The notes: generated by a model not told the origin, from the sequence alone. 64,000 nt of DNA from Pseudaminobacter soli (ex Li et al. 2025) (GCF_003012705.1 NZ_PXYL01000005.1:291010-355009), one strand, 5' to 3'. Counted from the stretch's first letter, positions 1 to 8,516 are shown. Program-made: numbers and translations.

Positions 1-619
1 CATAGACGGTCGCCGGAAATTCGCTGATGCCGAGTTGGACGGTGAAGAACTGGATCAGCAGATAGCCGATGAAGAATTCCGGCAGGGAAATCGCCGCAAG
101 TGACAGGATGCTGATGACCTTGTCGGGGATGCGGTTGCGGTACAGAACCGCGATCATGCCGAGGCCGATGGCGAGCGGGATCGAGATCAGCGCTGAGACC
201 CCCGCCAGCAGCAGCGAATCGCTGAGCCGCTTCCATATCTGCTCGCCGACCGAATTGTGGTTCGACCACGAGGTGCCGAAATCGCCCTGCAGGATGCCGC
301 CCAGCCAGCTCAAATAGCGTTCGGTCATCGGCCGGTCGAGGCCGAGTTCCTCCCGTATGTTTGCCACGGCCTGCGGCGTGGCCTCCTGCCCGAGATAAGT
401 GGTGGCGAAATCGCCCGGCAACGCCTCGACGCCGCCGAAGATCAGCATCGAGGCCGCAAACAGCAGTGCAATGCCGAGAGCCATGCGGCGTGCGATCAGA
501 TAGCCAAGTGAGTTCTTCGACCGGGCAGCTCGGCCGGCGGCCGGCGCTGGTGCTCCCCGCCGCGCAGCCGACATCTGGTTTCCGGGCTGGCCGGAAACTG
601 TCTCTTCCTGGGCCGACAT
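1..619 (-). CDS. Oligopeptide/dipeptide-type ABC transporter permease (DppB-like), 3' end outside the window
   Basis: Translating the complement from an ATG at 619 gives an open frame that runs off the left edge, so about 206 N-terminal residues are visible. After a polar, Ala/Pro-rich start of about 35 residues comes a first membrane segment (residues ~43-63), then the periplasmic segment typical of DppB/OppB permeases, with phrases such as 'LPGD', 'ELGLDRP' and 'GDFGTSW', and then hydrophobic segments carrying 'LSDSLLLAG' and 'SLPEFFIGY'. In this family the protein is one of two membrane subunits importing peptides, opines or related solutes. It starts 45 bases after the oxidase gene upstream and reads the same way, so peptide cleavage, oxidation and uptake are probably one operon. 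An in-frame ATG 15 codons further in is an alternative start. The EAA loop and partner genes would lie outside the window. Confidence 0.85.
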   Translation of the reverse strand, partial: MSAQEETVSGQPGNQMSAARRGAPAPAAGRAARSKNSLGYLIARRMALGIALLFAASMLIFGGVEALPGDFATTYLGQEATPQAVANIREELGLDRPMTERYLSWLGGILQGDFGTSWSNHNSVGEQIWKRLSDSLLLAGVSALISIPLAIGLGMIAVLYRNRIPDKVISILSLAAISLPEFFIGYLLIQFFTVQLGISEFPATVY

Positions 620-664
620 CAGACGCTCACGCCCCTCTCAAGATCGACGCTCATGGCCGCGAGG

Positions 665-1939
665 CTATGCCTGCCGCGGAGATGCGAACACGCTCCCCGA
701 CGGATCGCCGGTCCAGGCGGGGATAGCAGCTTCGATGTCCGCCTCCGTGGGATAGGCGTCGCGTTCGAACCGCTCGAGGCGGAAACGGGTCGGGTCGACG
801 AAGGGAGACTGGCCGAGCATGAATTCAGCCGCGAGCTTGCCGAGGCCGGGGCCGTGGCTGACGCCGCTCTCGTTGTCGCCGCCGGCCACCACGACATTCG
901 TCGTGCCCGGCACATGGCCGATCAGCAAACCGCGGTCGGGCGTGTAGCAGGGCACGCCCTGTGCCCAGCTTGCCAACTTCGAGCCGCGAAGCGGCGGGAA
1001 CACTTCCTGCAGCCGGGCAAGATCGCCGTCATTCATCGCCTGCATGAGGTCGGCCTTGTGCGGCTGGCCTGGCTCGATCCAGTCGTCGCCGAGCGTGTGG
1101 TACGAATGATAGTGGCCGCCCGTGCCCCACATGATTGCGCCGAAGGTTTCGCGCAGCCATAGGCGCAGCTCGCGGCACTGGACGGTCGGGATCGTCGAGG
1201 GAAGGCCGCGTCCGTCGGTCACGACGCGGGTTGCCAAGACCCGCAGCAAAGGCAGATGCCAGCCGAGATCCCGCAGCAATTCGTTACTCCAGGCACCGGC
1301 GGCGATGACGACGCCATCGGCCTCGATCTCGCCCTTGTCCGTTTCGATCTTCACCTGGCTGCCGAGATCCTGGATACCGGTGACCTTGGTTCCATTGCGG
1401 AAGACACCGCCGAGCTTGACGATCTCCTTCACCAGCACTCCGGTCGCCATCTTGGTGTCGAGCTGGATGCCAAGCGGATTGTATGCGCCGGAGTGCACCT
1501 GCGTCGGGTCGATCAGGCCCTGCATCTTTTCGCCGATCTGCGCGGCATTGAGGTCCTGCATCTCGGCCGGCGCGTAGGGCGATTCCAGAACAGGCCGCAC
1601 GAATGTCTCGCGGCCCTGTTCGGTCAGCGCCATGATGAGTGTGCCGTTGGGGCGATAGCCGATCTCTTCCCCGAGCCCCGCAAGCTCCTTGTAGAAATCG
1701 AGCCCGTATTGCTGAAGCACCCGCCCCTCTTCGCCGAGCGGAATCATGCCGGCCGACCAGTGCGACACGAATCCTGCGCCAGCACCGGTGGTGGCAGTGC
1801 CCGGGTCGCGCGCCTCGACGATCGTCACCTGGCCCGCACCCGACTTCAGAAGGTGAAGCGCGGTGCAGCAGCCGATGATGCCGCCGCCGATGACGACGAC
1901 CCGCTTGCTGGCTTCGCCAGGCTTTGCCGTGGAATTCAT
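665..1939 (-). CDS. FAD-dependent oxidoreductase of the DAO family (amino acid / N-methyl amino acid oxidase or dehydrogenase)
   Basis: 424 residues, normal length for the family. The N-terminal dinucleotide-binding motif is 'VVIGGGIIGC' (residues ~15-24), followed about 22 residues on by an acidic residue ('VEAR') that would bind the ribose of FAD. Near the C-terminus is the second flavin-contact region 'VVVAGGDNESGVSHGPGLGKL'-like segment (around residues 350-370). Family members remove electrons from the C-N bond of amino acids, sarcosine, glycine or dimethylglycine. The start is supported by AGGAGG a few bases before the ATG at 1939. It lies 27 bases downstream of the S9 peptidase and upstream of the ABC permease, so the substrate may be an amino acid or modified amino acid released from peptides. 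Exact substrate cannot be told from sequence; glycine oxidase, D-amino acid dehydrogenase and sarcosine oxidase-like roles all remain open. Confidence 0.85.
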   Translation of the reverse strand: MNSTAKPGEASKRVVVIGGGIIGCCTALHLLKSGAGQVTIVEARDPGTATTGAGAGFVSHWSAGMIPLGEEGRVLQQYGLDFYKELAGLGEEIGYRPNGTLIMALTEQGRETFVRPVLESPYAPAEMQDLNAAQIGEKMQGLIDPTQVHSGAYNPLGIQLDTKMATGVLVKEIVKLGGVFRNGTKVTGIQDLGSQVKIETDKGEIEADGVVIAAGAWSNELLRDLGWHLPLLRVLATRVVTDGRGLPSTIPTVQCRELRLWLRETFGAIMWGTGGHYHSYHTLGDDWIEPGQPHKADLMQAMNDGDLARLQEVFPPLRGSKLASWAQGVPCYTPDRGLLIGHVPGTTNVVVAGGDNESGVSHGPGLGKLAAEFMLGQSPFVDPTRFRLERFERDAYPTEADIEAAIPAWTGDPSGSVFASPRQA

Positions 1940-1966
1940 TGTCGTTCCTCCTTGTCGCCGCCTAGC

Positions 1967-3934
1967 CTACTCGGCCGGCTGCACATACTTTCCGAGCCAC
2001 CAGAGAATGCGGGCGGCGCTGTCGAGATATTCCGGGTAGCTGCGAACGCTGTGCCCGGCCTTGGGATAGATGACGAGCGAACTCGGCGCGCCGGAGCGCA
2101 CGGCAGCGAAATGGCATTCCTCGGCCTGGCCGACAGGCGTACTCCTGTCGATCCCGCCCGCCATGACGAGCGTCGGCACCTTGGTCTTCTGCATGTAGAA
2201 GGCAGGGCTGCGCGTGAAATAGGCGCCACCCTCCGCCCAGGGCGATGCATCCAGCATGATTTCGTCGAACTCGGGTATCTGGGTGGTTCGGTGCTGGCTG
2301 TACCAGTTGCCGACCGGCGAGATCGGAATGGCGGCGGCAAACCTGTCGGTCTGCGACGGCAGCCAGGCCGACATGAAGCCGCCGTAGCTGGTGCCCGTAG
2401 CCGCAACCCGCCTGGCGTCGACCCAGCCCTTGGCGATCAGTGCGTCGACGCCGGCGATGATGTCGAACGTGTCAGCGCCGCCCATGTCACCCTTCACGGC
2501 CCGGGCGAAGGCGTCGCCGCGGCCAGTGCTGCCGCGCGGATTGGGGAAGAAGATCGTCCAGCCACGGCTGGCCAGGATCGGGGCCGAGCGTTTCCGCGCC
2601 ATCCAGCTGTTGCGGTGCGCCGAGATCGGCCCGCCATGTACGTCGACCAGCAGCGGCGTTGGACCGGCCGCATTTTTCGGCCGCACGACCCAACCCTGGA
2701 CTTCCAGCCCATCCGGCGCGGTCCAGGCAAACGGCTCCATCGCACCACAGCGCAACATCGCCTCCTGCGCGGCAGGTGCGGCAAGGGATGCGACTTCGCG
2801 CACAGTGCCGGAGGCCGCCTCGGCCAGGAACGGAGCACGCGCATAGGATTCGCCAACGAACAGGCAGCCGCTATCGCCTATTGGATAGGAGACGGGCACC
2901 CACTCTCCATTGGTGAGATCGCTGGAAGACCAGCTTTCCGTTGCGCCGGAGTGCTCCAGATCGTAGTCGCCGGCGACCGTTTCGTGGCCACGCTCACCGG
3001 TGAAGTGGATCACCATCGGCGAGCGCCATTCCACGGAGGTGATATCGATCCCTGGCGTATCGAGCGTTTCGATGGCGCCCGTTTTCGGATTGAAGATGGA
3101 AAGAAAACCAGCAACCAGTCCGCGGTCGCTGCAGATTGCCTGAACGAAGGCGACATACGCGCCATCAGGCGAACCCCTGACCGAGCCGAGCTGGTCCGCC
3201 GGCTGAAAGACCTTCATCACGGTGCCAGAAACCGCATCAATCAGCGACAGATAGGCCTTGTACCAAGCACCCTCGCTGTGATGGTCGCTGGCGATCGCGG
3301 CGATCGAACCGTTGCCGCACCAGCTCGCCTCCCAGACGTTGAGCGGCTGCTGGGTCAGGCGCTGCGGCAGCCCCTCCCCGTCCCAGGTCCAGATGGTGCG
3401 CCAAAGATCGCTGCCCTCATCCGACCGAATTTCCGGAAGCCAGGCAGGTCCGCCCGAACCGGATTTCTGGGTATAGCCGCCATGGATGCCGGCAAGGTCG
3501 GCGCCCGTGCCGGCAACCACCAGCAGCAGCTTGGTGCCATCCGGCGCCCAGTCGATCTGTTCGATACGGCCGGGCACTGGCTGCGTGGCAACGAGGCGTC
3601 CGTCGGACCAGGTCTCGATCCGGTCCACGCCGGCCTCGTCACCTGCGCTCGCCACTGCAAGGGTCTGGCCATCGGGGGAAAGCCGGATCTGGCGCGTCTC
3701 CTGGTCGTTCAGGCGCTGGATCGGACCGCCTTCGCGCAAAACGCGATAGAGCCGGCTCGACACCCCCTCCTCGAAGGCCCCTTCAAAGCTCAGGCCGAGG
3801 AAATGAAGGTAGGCAGCATTCTCGTGGCCGCACAGCATGCGGGCGCCATAGACGTGCCCGCCCGGCGCCAGCAGCGCCGAATAAAAGGCACGCGTATCAA
3901 CGAAATCGGGCGAGGCGCGGAAATCGCGGTCCAT
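1967..3934 (-). CDS. S9 family serine peptidase (prolyl oligopeptidase / acylaminoacyl-peptidase type)
   Basis: About 655 residues in the usual two-part layout: an N-terminal WD-like beta-propeller region with repeated 'SPDG'/'APDG' strands (residues ~80-380), then an alpha/beta-hydrolase domain. The nucleophile serine is in 'GTSYGG' (about residue 515), the acid is in 'GGIDRSTP' (about 610) and the histidine in 'KAGHS' (about 640), so the triad looks complete. No signal peptide is visible, which suggests a cytoplasmic enzyme that cuts short imported peptides or acyl-amino acids. I chose the ATG at 3934 because GGGGGAG lies just before it; a GTG four codons upstream (3946) has no such site. 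It is followed closely by the oxidase and the peptide-type ABC permease, which supports peptide scavenging. Confidence 0.88.
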   Translation of the reverse strand: MDRDFRASPDFVDTRAFYSALLAPGGHVYGARMLCGHENAAYLHFLGLSFEGAFEEGVSSRLYRVLREGGPIQRLNDQETRQIRLSPDGQTLAVASAGDEAGVDRIETWSDGRLVATQPVPGRIEQIDWAPDGTKLLLVVAGTGADLAGIHGGYTQKSGSGGPAWLPEIRSDEGSDLWRTIWTWDGEGLPQRLTQQPLNVWEASWCGNGSIAAIASDHHSEGAWYKAYLSLIDAVSGTVMKVFQPADQLGSVRGSPDGAYVAFVQAICSDRGLVAGFLSIFNPKTGAIETLDTPGIDITSVEWRSPMVIHFTGERGHETVAGDYDLEHSGATESWSSSDLTNGEWVPVSYPIGDSGCLFVGESYARAPFLAEAASGTVREVASLAAPAAQEAMLRCGAMEPFAWTAPDGLEVQGWVVRPKNAAGPTPLLVDVHGGPISAHRNSWMARKRSAPILASRGWTIFFPNPRGSTGRGDAFARAVKGDMGGADTFDIIAGVDALIAKGWVDARRVAATGTSYGGFMSAWLPSQTDRFAAAIPISPVGNWYSQHRTTQIPEFDEIMLDASPWAEGGAYFTRSPAFYMQKTKVPTLVMAGGIDRSTPVGQAEECHFAAVRSGAPSSLVIYPKAGHSVRSYPEYLDSAARILWWLGKYVQPAE

Positions 3935-3945
3935 GAACTCCCCCA

Positions 3946-4062
3946 CTACCGGGCGACGCGAGGATTGAGGGAGAGAGAGGAGAAAAGCTCCGCAGCCGAC
4001 CGGACCATCGGCATTTGCAGCACGGCAAGGCGCTTGCCGTCATCGGCCACCAAAACAGGCAT
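3946..4062 (-). CDS. Possible small protein of 38 residues upstream of the S9 peptidase
   Basis: On the complement an ATG at 4062 (a second one at 4065) has GAGGGG about five bases before it and opens a frame of 38 codons ending in TAG at 3946-3948, 11 bases before the peptidase ATG. The peptide begins 'MPVLVADDGKRLAV' and ends 'SLNPRVAR'; it is not hydrophobic, has no cysteine and resembles nothing I recognise. Third positions are mostly G or C, as in real genes here. It could be a genuine small protein, a translated leader that couples peptidase expression to upstream translation, or chance. The good ribosome site and tight spacing are the only support. Confidence 0.35.
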   Translation of the reverse strand: MPVLVADDGKRLAVLQMPMVRSAAELFSSLSLNPRVAR

Positions 4063-4125
4063 CATGTCCCCTCACTCGAATGCCGCTGGTAATTTTTGGA
4101 AACAAAATACAATCAAAACGCGATC

Positions 4126-4153
4126 TGTCTAGACATGTCTGTACGTTTACGTA
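4126..4153. promoter_or_regulatory. Candidate operator between the peptidase operon and tetR
   Basis: The sequence TGTCTAGACATGTCT (4126-4140) contains two overlapping perfect palindromes, TGTCTAGACA and AGACATGTCT. It is followed by TACGT-TT-ACGTA (4142-4153), another inverted repeat. This lies in the divergent promoter region between the minus-strand peptidase operon and the plus-strand tetR gene. The 9-mer TGTCTAGAC recurs in the palindrome in front of sox operon 1 (10264-10283), which makes a shared TetR-type operator plausible. Confidence 0.5.
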
Positions 4154-4279
4154 GGGACTTTGAGTTAAAAGTTGCGCGAGCCGGCGCTCGACCGACTGCG
4201 GCGTCGGCATCAGCTCGGATCCTGACGCTTAAGAAAATATCTTCTGCCAACCACCTGCCCTATAAGGAGGATGGAACAG

Positions 4280-4303
4280 ATGGCAGACAACGGTGGGGGT
4301 TGA
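4280..4303 (+). other. Seven-codon leader ORF overlapping the tetR start
   Basis: TAAGGAGG at 4263-4270 is the best Shine-Dalgarno sequence in this region. Nine bases later ATG (4280) opens a frame reading MADNGGG and stopping at TGA (4301-4303). That stop overlaps the TTG (4300-4302) that starts the regulator in another frame, giving the overlap TTGA. This arrangement would allow translational coupling. An ATG in the same frame at 4271 is too close to the ribosome site. Confidence 0.3.
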
Positions 4304-4992
4304 TCGTGCAGTCATCGGAAGACACGTCGGAGCGATCCAACGCATCGCCCGCGCAGGGCGCTCATGACGTCAGGACCACCAAGAGCGACTGGCTCAATCT
4401 TGCCATCCAAGCGCTGATCGAAGACGGCATCGACCAGGTGAAAATCCAGGTCATGGCCAAGAAGCTGAACGTCTCGCGCTCAAGCTTCTACTGGTTCTTC
4501 GAAAGCCTGCAGGATCTGCACAACCAGCTCCTGCAGAACTGGCTGCGCAAGAACACCGACCCCGTGGTCGAGCATGCCATGCGGCCGGCGCCCAACATCA
4601 ACCGCGCCATCCTGAACGTCTTTCAATGCTGGGTCGACGACAGGCTCTTCGACCCGAAGCTGGACATTGCTGTTCGGATCTGGGCGCGGCGCGATCCCTC
4701 GATCCGCGCCGTAATCGACGAGGCCGACAGGCGGCGCGTCGAGGCGCTGACGGCCATGTATCGCCGCTACGGCTATGACGAGGAAAACGCGTTCATCCGC
4801 GCGCGCGTGCTGTATTTCATGCAGATCGGCCACTACACGCTCGATCTGGACGAAGCGCTCGACATCCGGGTCTCGCACGTCCCGGCATATCTGCTCGCCT
4901 TCAGCGGTCAGGAGCCGGGGCCGGAGGACATCGCCGCGTTCGACGAGTTCATCGCCCGCTTCACCTCCCGCGAAGGCGAAGCGAAGGGCTGA
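4300..4992 (+). CDS. TetR/AcrR-family transcriptional regulator
   Basis: With a TTG start at 4300 the protein has about 230 residues. The helix-turn-helix is clear: 'LAIQALIEDGIDQVKIQVMA' leads into 'KKLNVSRSSFYWFFESLQDL' (roughly residues 34-75), the usual TetR recognition helix with FYWFF. The C-terminal part is a helical ligand/dimer domain with 'VRIWARRDPSIRAVI', common in rhizobial TetR members. An open frame continues upstream to an ATG at 4096, but that extension would run through the candidate operator at 4126-4140 and has low-complexity, non-domain sequence, so I reject it. GTG at 4306 is another possible start. It is divergent from the peptidase/oxidase/ABC operon and convergent with sox operon 1; it probably controls one or both, as repressor or activator responding to an unknown amine or amino acid. 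Confidence 0.85.
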   Translation: MIVQSSEDTSERSNASPAQGAHDVRTTKSDWLNLAIQALIEDGIDQVKIQVMAKKLNVSRSSFYWFFESLQDLHNQLLQNWLRKNTDPVVEHAMRPAPNINRAILNVFQCWVDDRLFDPKLDIAVRIWARRDPSIRAVIDEADRRRVEALTAMYRRYGYDEENAFIRARVLYFMQIGHYTLDLDEALDIRVSHVPAYLLAFSGQEPGPEDIAAFDEFIARFTSREGEAKG

Positions 4993-4994
4993 CC

Positions 4995-5098
4995 AGAGCA
5001 TTTTGCAGCCAAGCGGAATCGCTTGGCGTCGCACAAATGCGGCTAAAACAACAAGATAGAGCGGAATAAGGACATCCCTCAGGATGGCCGCCGCTCTA
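4995..5098. repeat. Rhizobial-type palindromic intergenic repeat between tetR and soxG1
   Basis: The space between these convergent genes is filled by nested inverted repeats: CCAAGCG-GAAT-CGCTTGG (5009-5026) and TAGAGCGG (5057-5064) paired with CCGCTCTA (5091-5098), with an inner CATCC-CTCA-GGATG (5073-5086). Elements beginning AGAGCATTTT with an internal CGCTT palindrome are common in Mesorhizobium-like genomes. The right end of the outer palindrome supplies the TAG stop of soxG1. It may also end transcription in both directions. Confidence 0.65.
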
Positions 5099-5635
5099 GC
5101 CCTTCGCGGCAGCCGCGATGTTCCTGGCCGCCGTTTCCATCCAGGTCCAGAGATAGGTCGCAAGCCCGCGGTCGACATGGATGCGCAGCTTGTCGCCGTG
5201 GCGGTAGACCACGGCGTTTGCACCCGCAAAGGAGAGCGCTGCCGATGCACTGCCGGCGCTCGGATCGAGCGTGGTCGCGCGCGCGATCAGTTCGGCTGTC
5301 TCGGAGCCTTCCGCCTCGAAGGCCTGTAGCCCCGCGCTGACGACGGTCACGCCGAAACCTTCCTCGTGCCAGCCGGGCTCGATGCCAAGCGGCGCAGCCG
5401 ACACGACCAGCATCCGGTCGCGCGCGACCTGCGCCGCATAGCGCTCGCCCTCGGCCTTGCCGAACGCGCCGACGCCCTTTGCCGGAGCGCCCGACACCTT
5501 GCTCCAGGCGTCCAAATCTCCGCTGACGAGATATTGGCTGAGGCCCGCCAACGAGCGGATCGCAAGTCCCGGAACCTCGATGGCGGCCGTCTGCCAGTCC
5601 GGTACGACCGCCCATTTTTCCGCAAGATTACGCAT
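5096..5635 (-). CDS. soxG: Sarcosine oxidase gamma subunit (SoxG), copy 1
   Basis: About 179 residues. SoxG is the non-cofactor subunit of the heterotetrameric sarcosine oxidase (alpha, beta, gamma, delta) and packs against the GcvT-like half of SoxA. Recognisable parts are the N-terminal 'LAGLSQYLVSG' region and the C-terminal GcvT-like 'VYRHGDKLRIHVDRGLATYLWTWM' section of the family (position rather than residues recognised). I chose the ATG at 5635, which overlaps the end of soxA by eight bases; the longer frame from 5740 would sit inside soxA. It is the last gene of soxBDAG. The stop codon lies in the inverted repeat that follows, an odd feature suggesting that the repeat inserted at, or defines, the gene end. 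Confidence 0.88.
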   Translation of the reverse strand: MRNLAEKWAVVPDWQTAAIEVPGLAIRSLAGLSQYLVSGDLDAWSKVSGAPAKGVGAFGKAEGERYAAQVARDRMLVVSAAPLGIEPGWHEEGFGVTVVSAGLQAFEAEGSETAELIARATTLDPSAGSASAALSFAGANAVVYRHGDKLRIHVDRGLATYLWTWMETAARNIAAAAKG

Positions 5636-8516
5636 TGAGCCGCTCTCCTGAAGGGTCGAAGGCGCAGGGGCCGGTGATCGTCGCGTGCCGAAGCATGCCG
5701 AGATGCTGAAGGTCGATGGTCTCGCCGTGACGCGAAGCACCGCGCTCGATCAGCGCGAGCGCGATCGGCCGACCAAGCGTCGGGCTGTGGTAGCTCGAGG
5801 TAACAAAACCCTGGCTCCTGAGCTTGCCGCCGCCTTTCGCAATGGCGTGGGTGCCGGTCGCCAGCGGCGGCTCGCCCTCGGCAACGGAAAGGCCGACGAA
5901 CTGGAGGCGGCTCTCCTGCATGGCCACATCCGTGAACAGCGAGCGACGACCGACATATTCGTTCTTGCGCTTGGTACGCGGTCCGTCGACGCCCAGATCG
6001 TGCGGCAAGGTGGTGCCGTCGGTATCCTTGCCGATGACGATGTAGCCTTTTTCGGCGCGCAGGATCATCAGCGCCTCGAGGCCGATGGTCACCGCGTCGA
6101 GCGCCTTGCCGGTTTCCTGCATGCGCGCCCAGAGCGGCTCGGCCCGGTCGGCGCGGATCGACACTTCATAGCTGCGGTCGCCGGTGAAGCTGACGCGCGC
6201 GATGCGCACGGCATCTTCGCCGAACCGGCCCTCGCCTATCGCCATATGCGGCAGCTCGGCATCGTCCAGCGAAAGACCGAGATCGAGCGCTTCGAGCAGC
6301 TTCTTCGAGTTCGGACCCGAGACGGTCAACGTGGCCATTTCGGAGGTGGCGTTGTGGATGTAGACCGCGCCACGCCCAAAACGATCCTGCCGCCATTCCT
6401 CCAGCCGCGCATGCACGGAAGCCACATGCGAGGTGGAGCAGGAGACGACGAAGCGGTTCTCGTCCAGCCGCACCAGAATGCCGTCGTCGAAGACCACGCC
6501 ATTTTCCGACAGCATGAAACCGTAGCGGCAGCGGCCCGGCTTCAGCGTCGACATGGTGTTGTAATAGATGAAGTCGACGAATTCGGCGGCCTTCGGCCCC
6601 ATCACCTCGATCTTGCCGAGCGTCGAGCCGTCGAACAGCGCCACCGATTGGCGCGCGCGCCGCGCCTCGTCCTGGATCGTCCGGTCGGCATCGGCCCCTG
6701 CGCCGCCATAATGAGCCGGACGCAGCCAGCCGCCATATTCCTGGAAGACGGCGCCATTGGCCCGATGCACATTCTCCAGCGGCAGACGGCGCACGGGCGA
6801 CATCAGTTCGCCGCCGAGCGCGCCGGCAAAGCTCGCCAGCGGCACCGGCGTAAACGGCGGGCGGTAGGTGGTGGTACCGACCTCCGGCACGGTGCGGCCG
6901 GTGATGTTCGCCATCAATGCGAGGCCGGCAAGGTTCGAGGTCTTGCCCTGGTCGGTCGCCATACCCAGCGTGGTGTAGCGCTTGAGGTGCTCAACCGAGA
7001 CGAAGTTTTCGCGCGCGGCAAGTTCCACGTCCTTTGCCGTCACGTCGTTCTGGTAGTCGATCCAGACGCGGCCTTTTGCGCTGGGGATCGGCCATGCGGC
7101 CAGTACGCCGCCGATCGCTTCCGCGCCGGTGCTGCGCGGCGCCACAGCCTTTGTCTCGCCGATAGCCGACGTTGCCTTCGCGGCGCTCGAAAAAACATCG
7201 GACAGCGCAACCGCGCCGTTCAGCGCGCCCGCGACCGAAATACCCTCGACCGGATCGCCCGGCAGGAAGGCGGCGCGCGTCTCGTCCCAGGCGAGCTTGC
7301 CGCGCGCCTGGCAGAACAGATGGACGGTGGGGGTCCAGCCGCCCGAAACCACGACGCTGTCGGCGGCAAGCGACGTGCCGTCGTCGAGCGTCACGCCCTC
7401 CACGCGCATGCCGCCGCGCGCGGACACAAGCGCGCGTCCGGCAAGCAGCTTCACGCCCGACGGCGCGGCCGGCAGCGCATTCTTGCGCATCTCGACCAGC
7501 GTGACGTCCGCACCCGCCGTGGCCAGCGCGCCAGCGACTTCATAGGCGCTGTCATTGTTGGTAGCGACCACGATGCGGCGGCCGATCAGCACCGCGTAGC
7601 GGCGCAGATAGGCAAGTGCTGCATCCGCCGACATGATGCGCGGCAGGTCATTGTTGGCGAAGGGCAGCGGCCGCTCGATGGCGCCGGTGGCCAGAACGAT
7701 CTGACGCGGCCTCACCCGCCACAGCGTGTCGGGCCGGCCGTCGTGATGACGCTGGTTCAGCGCGATCAGATTGTGGTCATAGATGCCAAACGCAGTGGTC
7801 GAGGACAGGACCAGATGGCCCGCGCCCTCAATTTCTGCAACCGTCCCGTCGACCCAGGCAGCCGCCGGCTTGCCGTCGATCTCGGCGTCGCGATGGAGCA
7901 GCGATCCGCCGAGCAGAGGCTGGTCGTCCACCAGGATGACAGATTTGCCCGCGCCGGCAGCTAGCTTTGCTGCGGCGAGCCCAGCTGGGCCGGCACCCAC
8001 CACCAGCACGTCGCAATGGCGGTTGATCTGGTCGGCCGGTCCGGGCGACTTCCAGTCCGGGTCGACCTTGCCCAACCCGGCCACGGCGCGAATGCGCGGC
8101 TCGAACAGGTGCCAATCCGGCCACATGAAGGTCTTGTAGTAGAAGGCGGCCGGAATGAAGCGCGAAAAACGGTCGATGAAGGCATTGCGGTCCGCAGCGG
8201 CATTCGGCGTGGCATTGACGCTTTTCGCAACCAGCCCCGCGAGCGCCGGCTCGGTGGTGGCGCGCGTGTTGGGCGTGGCGCGAACGCTGCCAGCCACATC
8301 GACCAGCGCGTTCGGCTCCTCGACGCCCGCGCCCCAGATGCCGCGCGGCCGATGATATTTGAAGCTGCGGCCGACAACCGCGACGTCCGCTGCCAGCAGC
8401 GCCGACGCGATGGTGTCGCCCTCAAAGCCCTGAACGGTGCGCCCGTCGAAGCTGAAGGAAATCGGCCGGGAGCGGTCGATGGCGCTGCCGCCGGAGGAAA
8501 GACGCGAGGCGGTCAT
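5628..8516 (-). CDS. soxA: Sarcosine oxidase alpha subunit (SoxA), copy 1
   Basis: 962 residues, typical for the large subunit. In order: an N-terminal Fer2_4-like domain with 'GFEGDTIASALLA' and 'GRSFKYHRPRG' (residues ~25-60); an NAD-binding pyridine nucleotide oxidoreductase domain starting at 'VLVVGAGPAGLAAA' (about residue 170) with a second nucleotide motif; then a C-terminal GcvT/aminomethyltransferase half from about residue 580 that binds tetrahydrofolate. In the complex this subunit holds non-covalent FAD and NAD and passes the methylene group from sarcosine to folate as 5,10-methylene-THF. It overlaps soxD by one base (TGATG) and soxG by eight, so the genes are translationally coupled. 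N-methylglutamate dehydrogenase is built from the same subunits, so substrate is not certain. Confidence 0.93.
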   Translation of the reverse strand: MTASRLSSGGSAIDRSRPISFSFDGRTVQGFEGDTIASALLAADVAVVGRSFKYHRPRGIWGAGVEEPNALVDVAGSVRATPNTRATTEPALAGLVAKSVNATPNAAADRNAFIDRFSRFIPAAFYYKTFMWPDWHLFEPRIRAVAGLGKVDPDWKSPGPADQINRHCDVLVVGAGPAGLAAAKLAAGAGKSVILVDDQPLLGGSLLHRDAEIDGKPAAAWVDGTVAEIEGAGHLVLSSTTAFGIYDHNLIALNQRHHDGRPDTLWRVRPRQIVLATGAIERPLPFANNDLPRIMSADAALAYLRRYAVLIGRRIVVATNNDSAYEVAGALATAGADVTLVEMRKNALPAAPSGVKLLAGRALVSARGGMRVEGVTLDDGTSLAADSVVVSGGWTPTVHLFCQARGKLAWDETRAAFLPGDPVEGISVAGALNGAVALSDVFSSAAKATSAIGETKAVAPRSTGAEAIGGVLAAWPIPSAKGRVWIDYQNDVTAKDVELAARENFVSVEHLKRYTTLGMATDQGKTSNLAGLALMANITGRTVPEVGTTTYRPPFTPVPLASFAGALGGELMSPVRRLPLENVHRANGAVFQEYGGWLRPAHYGGAGADADRTIQDEARRARQSVALFDGSTLGKIEVMGPKAAEFVDFIYYNTMSTLKPGRCRYGFMLSENGVVFDDGILVRLDENRFVVSCSTSHVASVHARLEEWRQDRFGRGAVYIHNATSEMATLTVSGPNSKKLLEALDLGLSLDDAELPHMAIGEGRFGEDAVRIARVSFTGDRSYEVSIRADRAEPLWARMQETGKALDAVTIGLEALMILRAEKGYIVIGKDTDGTTLPHDLGVDGPRTKRKNEYVGRRSLFTDVAMQESRLQFVGLSVAEGEPPLATGTHAIAKGGGKLRSQGFVTSSYHSPTLGRPIALALIERGASRHGETIDLQHLGMLRHATITGPCAFDPSGERLNA

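Noticed and set aside
1256..4132. 958-codon open frame on the plus strand
   Set aside because: It lies opposite the oxidase and peptidase genes, which have full catalytic motifs; the plus-strand translation is rich in Arg/His/Gly with no domain. It is a high-GC antisense shadow.
4096..4299. N-terminal extension of the TetR regulator
   Set aside because: It would read through the palindromic operator candidate and has no domain-like sequence; the strong ribosome site is at 4263-4270.
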